Assembly: GCA_032622095.1 (NCBI GenBank)
Contig: CP136068.1
Location: forward strand, 114,624,509-114,688,508
From: Siphonodentalium dalli
Taxonomy: Eukaryota; Mollusca; Scaphopoda; Gadilida; Siphonodentaliidae
Reading direction: 5' to 3'
Length of the DNA: 64,000 bases
Numbering within the stretch: the first letter of the stretch is position 1; the number at the start of each line of letters is the position of its first letter. Shown here one piece after another: positions 12,201 to 24,200 of this stretch. The notes beneath the pieces are model-generated. The model ran no database searches. It saw nothing but the letters and a program-made list of their open reading frames with translations, and was not told where the DNA came from. The translations under genes and the position numbers were made by a program.

Positions 12201-15200
12201 CACCCCCCGGCCGAAAATATCCCCACATACCAAGTTTGATCGAAATCGGCTCTGCCGTTTTCGAGTTCATCGCGAACACACAGACACACACACAGACAGA
12301 TCTTCTAAAATATATAATAGACTAGCCGATGAGCTCGATGTTGTCCGAGCTATTCAAAAACCAAATTTCAAGTCGATAGCTCTACCCAGCCCGACGTTGT
12401 CCGGGCTATTCAAAAACCAAATTAGCTCTACCCGTTTACGAGATCTGGTCTGCGCAAATTTCAATCGATAGCTCTACCCGTTTCCGAGACCTGGTCTGCG
12501 CATGCGCGAATCTGGCGTCGCACGGGCTCGGCGACCCGATAAAATTCGTATCCGGGGCAAGGTACATTCCCATACCAAATTTCAAGTCGATAGCTCCACC
12601 CATTTCCGAGATCTGGTCTGCGCATGCGCGAAGCTGTCGTCGGACGGGCTCGGCGACCCGATAAAATTCGTATCCGGGGCAAGATACATTCACATAGCAA
12701 ATTTCAAGTCGATAGCTCCACCCTTTTCCGAGATCTCGTCTGCGCATGCGCTGCACGGGCGTCGCACGGGCTCGCCAATACGACAACGACGACCGCCTGG
12801 TCAAACTACACACACGTACCAAGTTTCGTCCCGATCGGTCGAGAATCGTAGATTTGTATAAATGACAGACAGACAAACAGACAAACAAACAGACAGAGGT
12901 CTTCAAAATACATATGAGACTAGCCGATGAGCCCGACGTTGTCCGGGCTATTCAAAAACCAAATTTCAAGTCGATAGCTCCACCAGCTCTACCCAGCCCG
13001 ACGTTGTCCGGGCTATTCAAAAACCAAATTTCAAGTCGATAGCTCCACCCGTTTCCGAGATCTGGTCTGCGCATGCGCGAAGCTGGCGTCGCACGGGCTC
13101 GGCGACCCGATAAAATTCGTATCCGGGGCAAGATACATTCACATACCAAATTTCAAGTCGATAGCTCCACCCGTTTCCGAGATTTATATATTGCCCAATG
13201 TCATTTGCGGATACCTCGGCCCATGATGAGTTAACGCGACATCGGCCGGTTAAGAGTTAAACGCGATCACGTCACGATCTGTTGACGGCGTAATATATTT
13301 ACGGAATGTTTTTCGATGAGCGAAGCATGGTCCTGCGTTCTTCCCGATAATTAAGGTAGAAACAGGCGTGTGATACATCATTGGAAAGAGGAAGCGCCAC
13401 AGATTCTAACCGTGCAAATTATATGACTGGCAATTTATTATTCGCGCTATATCGAATCGATTTGTGAGCACCGAACTGAAATATATTAGCGCAAAACGGC
13501 GTAAAAACAGATTTGATCTTGGCACGTGAAAAGTTGACCTCGGATCTGAAAATTAATATGCCTATGCCACTTCCCGACCGATAGTACCCTCACATACGAA
13601 GTTTCATCGAAATCGGGTCGGCCGTTTTCGAGTTAATCGCGAAAACACACACACACACACCACATACACACAGACAGATCTTTCAAAAATATATAATAGA
13701 CTAGAAGGTGACCCGACTTCGTCCGGGCTTTGACCTTGAATTGTCCATTTTGAAGGTCAAGGTCAAGTGGGGTCACGATTTGTCCAGTCCAAAACACTGT
13801 CCGGACAAAAGTACCCGACAAACGGGCCCGTCGAAATCCATCCGGTTTTACCCGATTTGACCTTGAATTGATTATTTTGAAGGTCAAGGTCAGGTCGGGG
13901 TCACGATTTGACCCGTCCAAAACACCCAGTGGACAAAAGTAACCCTGTGTATAAAATTTCGTCGAAATCCCATCAAAAATTGGCGATTTGACCTTGAATT
14001 GACCCGATTTCAAGGTCAAGGTCACGTCGCACGGGCAAATGAATATGATTATGAGACTCCCCATACGAATGTACCCCACATACCAAGTTTCATCGAAATC
14101 CCGTGATATTCGGGCGAATGACCTTGAAATGACTCGATTTCAAGGTCAAGGTCACGTCGCACGGGAAAATCAATAGGCCTATCCCCCCCCCCCCCCCCCC
14201 CCCCCCGGCCGAAAATACCCCCAAATACCAAGTTTCATCGAAATCGGGTAGGCCGTTTTAAGCAACAACAACCACAACAACAACTACAACAACAACAACA
14301 ACCTTATAGAGAAAGACGTGGTGGCGCGCTGCAGGTTGACTTCAAGTTCAGGCATCCATTTACCGCGTGGATTTCGGGACCCACTTCTTGCGGCAAAACA
14401 CACTTGCTTAAGAGTATACTTCAAAATTGTTCAGCGAGTATACAGCCTTCACCCGAGAAAATAATTTGGTTCTATAAGTACTGGCAGCCATTATACAATG
14501 AAATCAAGGACACAGTCGCGCCATCTGTCCAGTTTATACAAGGCCTTCCGACTAATTTGGACACCCTCATTCATTCTGGAAAAAAATGTTTGATTGTACT
14601 TGATGACTTTATGTCTACGGCGTCCAAGGATTCGCGGGTTACTGAATTATTCACCGAAGGCAGTCACCATTTGGGTATATCCGGGTTTGCAATTAACCAA
14701 TCTCTGTACTATAACAAGGACCCCACCCAACGGAGAAATTGCCACTACTTGATTCTATTCAACAACCCCATAGATAAAATGCAGGTAATGACTCTAGCTC
14801 GTCAAATGTATCCAGAGAAAACGCAACACTTTATGTCCCATTTCAATAAAGCTACCAATCAAACATTTGGTTATCTCGCAGTTGACTTAAAAACGAATAC
14901 TCCAGAAAGTTTGTGACTGCGCAGTAATATAATGTTGACAAAGGCCAGTATAAAAGAAGAAAGCATATTACCAAATAACAGTACTGTTGATGAGTCCGTC
15001 GAGGTGATAACGCATCAAACGAAAAATAACATCATTGAAACGACATACCCTAGGCTATTGTCAGAGCAGGAATACGACTCTGAAAGCGAAGATGGTATCA
15101 TGCCAAGCTGTGACGATTGTGGTGTCGTGTTTGAGACCCAGCATGATGTACAAAGGCACATTAAAAAGTGGTGTTCTGATAGGAAGAAAAGAGAAGCAAG

Positions 15201-18200
15201 TGAAGAAGCACCGGTGAATAATAAAAAACAGAAAATTGACACAAAGAAAATAGATTCAATTCCGGACCAGGACAGACAAATATTAACACTTCCGACTGAA
15301 AAAGAAAACGACTATTTCGAAGATGTGTGGTTACAGGCCCTAGATGACAATAAAGCAGAATTAGATGAATTAGTTGAACGCTATATGAAGAAAGGGTTGA
15401 CGGAAGAAGAGGCTGAAGTAAAATCAAAAGTGAAGATACGGCCCGAATATGAGAGGCGTTTTTTAAACATATATGCTGCATTTATACAAAATTTACTCGA
15501 AGTTAGTGGTGGGAAAACTCATATCAAAATCATGGATTGTGTGTATAAGATGCTAGATGATAGCTATGATATACTCCCTGCCGTTCGGATTTCATTGAGG
15601 ACATATAAACCACTCCTGATGGAGTACATGAGGAATAACAGTAAGGACAAAAACGATAAACATATAGACTCTGAGCAAGATGACGACGATGACAATATGG
15701 ATAATTAACTGAAATAAACCTGTTATTCTTGGTGTCGAATAAAGCAAAAGTTGATACATTAGTTGTTTATTTGTTTGTGTTGGGTTCCATTTATTGTATT
15801 TGGACATAAATATAGGGGTGTGGGTGGAGACATACCACTATATCAATATTTGGGTGTGTTAATAGGGATTCTCGGTGAAGTAACACCCCCCCCCCCCCCC
15901 CCCATGAGGTGCCGGATAAATATTGAAGAGGTTTCTTTGTTGAACCAGCGAAAGAATTGCCAGACCGTATAGTGCATTAGTATATTCCTGTTATCAGATT
16001 TATTAGGCTTACAATAATCACTATTATAATAACTATAACTATAGAATTTGTGCGCGAGAAATTTCTCAGATATATTCTATTGGAAGTCTTGGGTTAACGC
16101 GAGGGATATATCGTTTATCGGAAACGCAGGCGATAAGCGGTAGGGTTAAAGCGAGGGATATATCGTTTAGAAATACACGCATTGTTTAGTACCCGCGATA
16201 ATGAGGCGCTATTCTCGTGATAACCTTCACCCATATACACCCGCGTAGAGTGACCTGTAACCCATGATGGCACAGGAACAGGCGCTTAGGGTTTAGGCAG
16301 TCAAACCGTCTACCCGAAAGGGTAGACTATACTACTAATATTTGTTTAATCTTTATTTGTTACTAAGAATAAAAACATAACAAACTTTGTGACAAAGTCG
16401 AATTACATACTGGTCACTCTTTTTGGCACTCAAACCCAGTATTATTTGTGGAATAACTACCTTGCTGTAAATCTCAGTTGTGTTGCAGCTCAATGTGATG
16501 CACTGCATTTACTTAGGGAATTGTTCTTAGCAAATTGTATTTCCGCAGATACTTTGGTTGTTATTTTGTCAATTATTACAATGTTTAGCCGTCAAATATT
16601 TACTTATGAAATATGTGAACCACTCGTCATCATTACTGATTTTATTATGTTCATTAAATGAATATATAAATGCGTTCATAAATCCCCTATATATGACCTG
16701 ATACATGTTTCTGTCGGTAGGTTTCATGGGTTATATGCGAGATCACTTAGTCACGGCGGTATACACATTGGATGCATCCAGCTCAGTTCCGTGGTTTTCT
16801 GTTTTAGTGCTACCGGTCAAAGTTCTGGACTTGAATAATTCATGACTTTCATATATGGAATGCTTCTCCAGAACTTTGACATGTATGGCACTAAAACCAC
16901 GGAACCGGGCCTGGTGGATCCAATCTGGTCGCGAGTTACATGTAGTGACAGGGCGTATTGCTGTATGATACAACACGATTTGTTTACGATGACAGTTACA
17001 TGTACCATGTGCACATACATTGGTGACGTAGTGCCGAAACTGTAATCGTATTAGCTATTCGTGATGTGATGAAACCTCTATATTATCAAATAAGCAGCAG
17101 CCACATACATCATATCAGTATACGTTTATCGGGAACAGTTATCATGGCCTGTACTCGTAATTCGTTACCTATTGTTTAGCTGATTGAAAATACAACACTT
17201 CCTTATATATGCGGTCGTTTAAAATGTACATGAACAAGGCAACTTGTGATTGTGAAATGATTTTATTTAAGAAAAGACTAGAAGGTCGATTTGGGGTAAT
17301 AGTTTTTTGATCGCCAGAGTAATTAACAAAGTGTGTGAAGGGATTTACACGAACTGTGTGTAATTACTCTGCCGTCAAAACCAATCACTCAATCGATCTT
17401 CAAGTCATTCCTTATAATCATACACCAGTACATTTTAATAGAACATTAATAACGCGAACAACTTTTCAAAACTACCAACACAATTGTAAGTAACATATTG
17501 TTCAAATTCCAACGCAATTTCCCAATAACAGCACACAGCAAACGCGTGCACATGATCGACTTGAAGTGACGTATGTGGTTCGTCGCTTGTTATGAAGTGG
17601 TGCTGCAGCAGTTCTTGGTTGATGAACATCGAACATTCTAGTGTAAACCGTATGGCGAGTTGTACTGATTCTTACGGGTGCCAATTATATGAATGAATAG
17701 AGGCTGTGTGATTATTACTTATTAAATACATTGAATTTAACAGCTCATATACTGTTAATATTTCTGATCTCTCGCGTTCAAAATCCCTCCAAGTCGGTCT
17801 ACTCACGATCGAATAGAATTACATTTCGGAAATTTTGATTTTCTTTGGCGTCTGACTAAAAATTGTGAGCAATCTAACATTCTTTCTGTGTGACGTAATG
17901 AATTGTATTCTGCCACTAAATGGTAAGTTCAACTGCCCCTTTACATAGACTGCCTGCACTCCCTTTCTCTTTCCCTTCCCTCCATCTACGCGTTATTATT
18001 AGGACCATGCAGAACCACAACCCGTCTACTTTACTCAATTCACTGCTATATATATTCCAAAATACCTGGGGTAACATTTATTTTCCGAAAGAACGGCATG
18101 TTGCCCGATCCTATTTTGACAATTTGTATTTATATTTCATGTCTATGTATTGTTTGTGTTTTTGTTCTGTTTTGTGGAAATAAAATTTTGTTTAAACCAT

Positions 18201-21200
18201 GGAAACTTACAGTTAAAATGCTGCCAGGTTCCGATCTAGTATCAGAGTAAATCTGCAGGGCGTACCAGAAACAAAATCCAAATGTGTTGAACATGAAGAA
18301 CCACAGCGCAGCTTGACCAAATCCCATCGACACCGACTTCTTAAAGCTCAGACCCTTGATTTTGTCGAGATTGTCGCCGTAACTGTGTGAATATTAAAGA
18401 CATATTGGACACCATTCTGAATATTAATGATATATTGCATACCCTTCTGAATATTAAAGACATATTGGACACCATTCTGAATATTAAAGATATTTTGGAC
18501 ACCCTTCTGAATATTAGAGACATATTGGACACCATTCCGAACAAAGTACAACTACACTACAAAAGAAAAATTCTTGTCTGGAAAACTTTTCTGGAAAAAA
18601 GAAATATACTCTCAAAACAAGAATACGTTTTCTCAAACCAAGAAAACTGTTTGTTGGTAAAGAAAAATCAGTATGCTGGCGATATTTTTTTCTTGATATT
18701 TCTTGTAATAAGAAAATACGTGGAATTTAAGAAAACGGTTTCTAGAATCCAAGATAATATTTCTTGCAATAGAATAGCTGAAAGCAGAAAAATTCTTATA
18801 AAACGAAAATGATCTGCCTGACATTCTTAAAATAAGAATGAAAAACTAAACGGTTTCTTAATTTGAGAAACTACATAAAATGAAATGGGAGCATTTTTTT
18901 CACTTCAAACTGCTTCAAAAGTAAAAAATTCTTATGCATTATTTTAGTTTATTTTCAATAGAAAATGAAGTTTACATGTAACATTTGTCCTGACGTGTTG
19001 TTCCCAAACAACTTGATGAAATAAATCATAGTTATTAAATTGTATCACTTGAGTGCACTGACTGTGGCTTTTTACCCTTACTCAGCAAGTTTGGGTTCAA
19101 TAGGCCCCGCAGTTTTCGAGTCTATATAGCGCACACACAGTTAAAAATCACCGTCGGTTCGACGGTGTATCACCGTCATAATCGACGGCCCCACCGTCAT
19201 AATCGACGGGCCCACACCGTTCCATCAGTTTGACAGCCCCACATTGTTATTTTATATGTGCCCATGAAAATTTTCTAAATTAAATATTTTCGTGATTTTT
19301 CAAGTTATGACTTGAAAATTCAATAGTATATTTATCGGCGACCATATTATATACGGCAATGACTCCATACAGTATGACTGAATCTGACTCTGCTGATATT
19401 TAATATGTAGTATTAATTGTTTGTATTCAATAGAATGATCCAGCATTCATTCGGTCCGTCTAATCTTAGTACGTATTTACGTTATTCTCAAGTCGGATGT
19501 CTTTTAGCAATCACCAATTTCTTTCGCCATGTATTGAAATTTGATCGGCTGCGCGCTACAAACTGCTGTATTTCTGGCAAAATGCGACCTGTAAATGTGT
19601 GCACTGATGTGAAGATGGTCTGACTTCTGTTCCTCTGTGAACTAGGCAAGTTTTAAATGTGTGAAAACCGGCTTAATCATGGATATTTTCACTAAATTGT
19701 GACAACTTGGTTGTGTTCGTTGTGCCTCTTCGAGCTGTCGTTTGACCTGTCCTCATTAGGTCCTCAGAGTTAATGTAGAAATGACGGTGCTGTGACTATC
19801 AAAATATTGACACATTTACTGAAACAGAGGATACAGGTGTAATTAACAAGAACTTCGATGCCAACCACTGGTGCTGAATAGGTCATTGTCGCATGGTTTC
19901 TGGCAAAAAGACACCCAGGATCTCGTAAACTGTCAAAAAGACACCCAGGATCTCAAAGTCTCGCCAAAAAACCGGAATTTTGTTTAGTCGTCTGCTATTA
20001 ATATTATGATAATTATTTGTTTGTGATCGGAGTGAAATATCAACGAAATTTAATTCGGCTTTGGGTCTGACTGAAAGCGCAATTCCGCATCCTTGATAGT
20101 TGGACCAATATTAATAGCAGACGACCAAACAAAATTCCCGTTGTTTGGTGAGACTTTGATATCCTGGGTGTCTTTTTGACAGTTTAAGAGATCCTAAGTT
20201 TGCAAGGTATGTTTTGCAGGCTGTTCAACGTAGAAAAACCATATGTTGCATGCCAGAACGGCACCATACGAAATGACATGATGGATAGAATGATATATTT
20301 TGAGTGTCGTCTGCTCGTGTCTATGAATGGCACCATATAGGTGATATCAGTACACCATGCCATGAACCTCTACTCTGGCTAACGACCGCAGAGGTTATAA
20401 TCCACCAGTACAACACCTGAGAACTTCTTGAAGTTTTGACAAGGAACCTTATAAAGTCGAAAACATAACGCGGGGAATACATTTCTTAGTTTTTATATGT
20501 TGCTTAACCCTTTACCCAACAAAGCGGCCAAAAACGCCCAAATAAAGCTTCAACAGCCTAAAATATCTTCGGTCTGTCTCGATAACACCATACAAATATG
20601 GATATCATTGGAACCGATTTATTGACCACATTGTGATGGTTACAGTTATGCCCTGTGCCAATGCATTATCTTATATATGCGAGTCGACCATAGGTCGCCT
20701 CGCATATATAAGAGAATGCATTGGCCTAAATTATAATATTTTTCTACATTCTTTGACAATTTTATCATTTTTAATATGTGTTAAGCCAATGCATTCTCTT
20801 ATATATGCGAGGCGACCTATGGTCGACTCGCATATATAAGAGAATGCATTGGCACAGGGCCGTTCTGTTGGGTAAAGGGTTAATAATGTACTTCGCTGTA
20901 GGTGAATGTCTCAACTTAAAATTGCAAGCTTTTATCTGACTTTTCTGAGCCGCGATATCGCAAGAAACTGAACATCGAATTAATTACCCAGGATAAATTC
21001 CATAATTGTAAGCGACGCAAAGCATAATCACTTGTAAATTCACTTAAATCGTGAAATTTCGAGTTGGGACATTCACCTAAAGTGAAGTACGTTATTACAG
21101 TGATATGAAACACTCCGGTATCGCGATCAAATAGAAATGGAGAATAATCTTGTTCAAAGTAGTAATTTTTTGAAATATTATATCCACATTGACAACACAC

Positions 21201-24200
21201 ATCGTCATTGTTATATATTAATTAAATTCAGTGACTCTCGATGGCGAAATCGTTTTCGTTAGTTTATCGCCCATAGATGCGTCCCGAATCGAGTAGAAAA
21301 TATTTACAATTGAGCGCAGTTCTGACGATGTTTTTTATGGAGTGGTACTAGTACAGGCGATGTTAGTAGAAAGTTAAATTCCTCCAGTTGACATAGCGCC
21401 TGAATACTAACTTCTAAGTGTCACGCACCGAACACGTACATAATATGTCTTTAATGAACAGAATAATGATAATAACTAAGATATATATTACCCGCGTTAT
21501 TTTTTCGACTTCATAAGGTTCCCTGTCAAAATTTCAAAAAGTTCCCAGGTTTTGTACTGGTGGAATATGACCTCTACGGGCGTTGGCCAGAGTCGAGATT
21601 CGTGACATGATCTGCTGATATCACCCATATGGTGCCATTCATAGATACGAACAGTCGACATTCATAATATATCATTCTATCTGTGTGAGGCTCGCTACAG
21701 GATTCATGGCATGATCTACTGATATCACCCATATTGTGCCCTTCATAGACACGAGCAGTCGACACTCAGAATATACCATTCTATCTGTGTGAGGCTCGCT
21801 ACAGGATTCGTGACATGATCTAGCACTTACCGTTTACACTCTTTAGATTGGCCTCCGAATGCTGTGACTGTTCGAATGGCACCGAATGCTTCCTCCGCCA
21901 CCGACCCAGCCGTGGTGTAGGCTTTCGTTTCTCGTTGTGCGAATGCTCTCGCGAACTGCAACCAATACACATGTACATGTATTCCCATCCCCGAGATATA
22001 TACTGATATTATAAACTAGACATGTGGTAGTCGCAGCTTCTATCAACTCAAACGAGCTAGTGAAATCAGTGGGGATAATATTGATGAAGCGTCATTTCCG
22101 CCACATGGTGGTGTGCTGGGCACCCAGTTTGACTTTTGCGGTGTTATATGTTACATACTTTTTCTTAAATCATAAAGTTCTTTCACGTAACGGTAAGTGA
22201 CAGAAGCTCTTACTTCGTCGTCATTATCACGTTATGCTTCTTACGAGTCGAGACGTGTTGTGATATACGCTTGTCAGAGTCAGCAATCTGCAACTGATCC
22301 TGTATCGGAACAAGTGTGGCTTCTTTAAAGATGCATAATCCGATTAAACGCCACTCAATTACTATTTATTTGGTTTCGGGGATAAACAAAATATATGATT
22401 CGAGTCGAGGAACCCACCTATCAAAGCTCAGAGTTATTAGATATCGATTTTGAAATCTATTATTTTTCACCATCGAGAATTATTAGTGGCCCAGTAAAAA
22501 GTCGACGGTCCGTCGCTATGTAGACCCCTTGACAAATTGATATTTCCATGGAAAATTACAACAACAAAAAACAAGTATCACCAACAAATAAAACAAGTAT
22601 CACCAACAATTACATGTAAACATTGATTAACCTTGTTTTCTGATTTTCATTAGGCAACAAAAAAAAGATTGTATGTTTCCGCTAACGGAGCGAAAAAATT
22701 AGGGTAGGCAGGGAAACAAAAATTATTTTGATATTTTTTATCCAGCTGCAGAAATATTGAACTACCTCGACCGAGGTGACATAAAATGCCAACTCGTGTT
22801 GTGGGGAAAGTATTACTTGATTAACACAGTGGAAATATACATTAAGATTGATAAAAGATCAAACTTACTTCATGCTTAAGTATGTGTTTTATTATTCACA
22901 TACCACATTTTCATAAATTTGGCTATAAACTTAGTACGAAATTGATGTCACTAACTTTTTATAAGAATTTTACCCATAATACCGCCATTATACCATACTT
23001 GTATTATGACGACTACATCCCATTGTCTGTAGGTAGCCAGTACACCCAACATAGCATGCCTGGTTTTTGGAAACAGTAGCTGTATACCCCTAACATATGC
23101 GGTGATAACCTCTATAAATGTACATGTATATATATACAGATACACACCCACCATATCTGTTGATAGTGTTCCTATGTCCCATAAGTCCCAAACAAGGCAT
23201 AAAGCAGGCATGAGAAATGCACGCAGCCAAATGCTGATTTTCCTTATCAATAAGCTCCAATATCTAGATTTCGTATGTGAATCCCACTATTTGAAATGGA
23301 AGCAGCCAGATGCTGATTTTCTCTAGTGAGCAGCCTATACGGTTGTGATTTGACTTCTTTTTAGTTAATTTCAATGATGTCCATAACTATTTGAATATTA
23401 TATTGATTAGGCTATTTGGTGCATTTAAACACCCATTTTTTTCAACAAAATGTTGATGCAGTTAAAATCTATATACTTGTCAAACTTTCGCCGACACGCA
23501 TAGTATACCTTCAGGAACGATTAAGAACTGAAACTGTCACTAGATACAAGTCTTTCACGAAAATACGAAAGCACAGTTTGCGCGATTTCAAAAACTGAGC
23601 GAAAAATATTACTGCGCGAATTTAAATACGAGTAAAGGTATACTGACCCTCATTGACAAACCAACAGCAAGAATAACAAGTGGACACATTGCCATCGTGG
23701 TTAAAGCCAGCTTCCAGTTTGTGTAGATAGCGATGCCATAGCTGAACATGGATTGGAAGAACCATTTTACCACGCTACCAAACTTAGTACCATAGCCGTC
23801 CCTCAACTTCACAATATTCCTGCAATAATTAAGGTATAACTGTTGTTTCGATTAAGGTTATGCAGTTATAATTCAGTCAGTTTCGATTAAGGTTATGCAG
23901 TTATAATTCAGTCAGTTTCGATTAAGGTTATGCAGTTATAATTCAGTCAGTTTCGATTAAGGTTATGCAGTTATAATTCAGTCAGTTTCGGTTAAGGTTA
24001 TGCAGTTATAATTCAGTCACTTTTGATTAAGGTTATGCAGTTATAATTCAGTCAGTTGCTATTAAGGTTATGCAGTTATAATTCAGTCAGTTTCGATTAA
24101 GGTTATGCAGTTATAATTCAGTCAGTTTCGATTAAGGTTATGCAGTTATAATTCAGTCAGTTTCGATTAAGGTTATGCCGTTATAATTCAGTCAGTTTCG

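Larger units (their letters stand above)
11315..18210. other. ABCB intron 6 (6.9 kb) with Helitron chain and viral-like insert
   Basis: Contains the Helitron chain (11461-14258) and the ATPase/zinc-finger cassette (14263-15743). Then come inverted repeats with no gene. One pair is at 16786-16829 / 16866-16905 around GTTCCGTGGTTTT, and another has arms near 17280-17340 and 17360-17410. The stretch 17420-18210 shows nothing I recognise. Confidence 0.6.

Noticed and set aside
11523-12289. Several overlapping minus-strand frames of 140-150 codons
   Set aside because: They translate the Helitron minisatellite in different frames with repeated GMWGYL-like words; no gene signal.
18387-18812. 141-codon frame [12 protein letters not shown]...
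   Set aside because: The first half is the 30-bp minisatellite and the rest is AAGAAA-rich low-complexity DNA.
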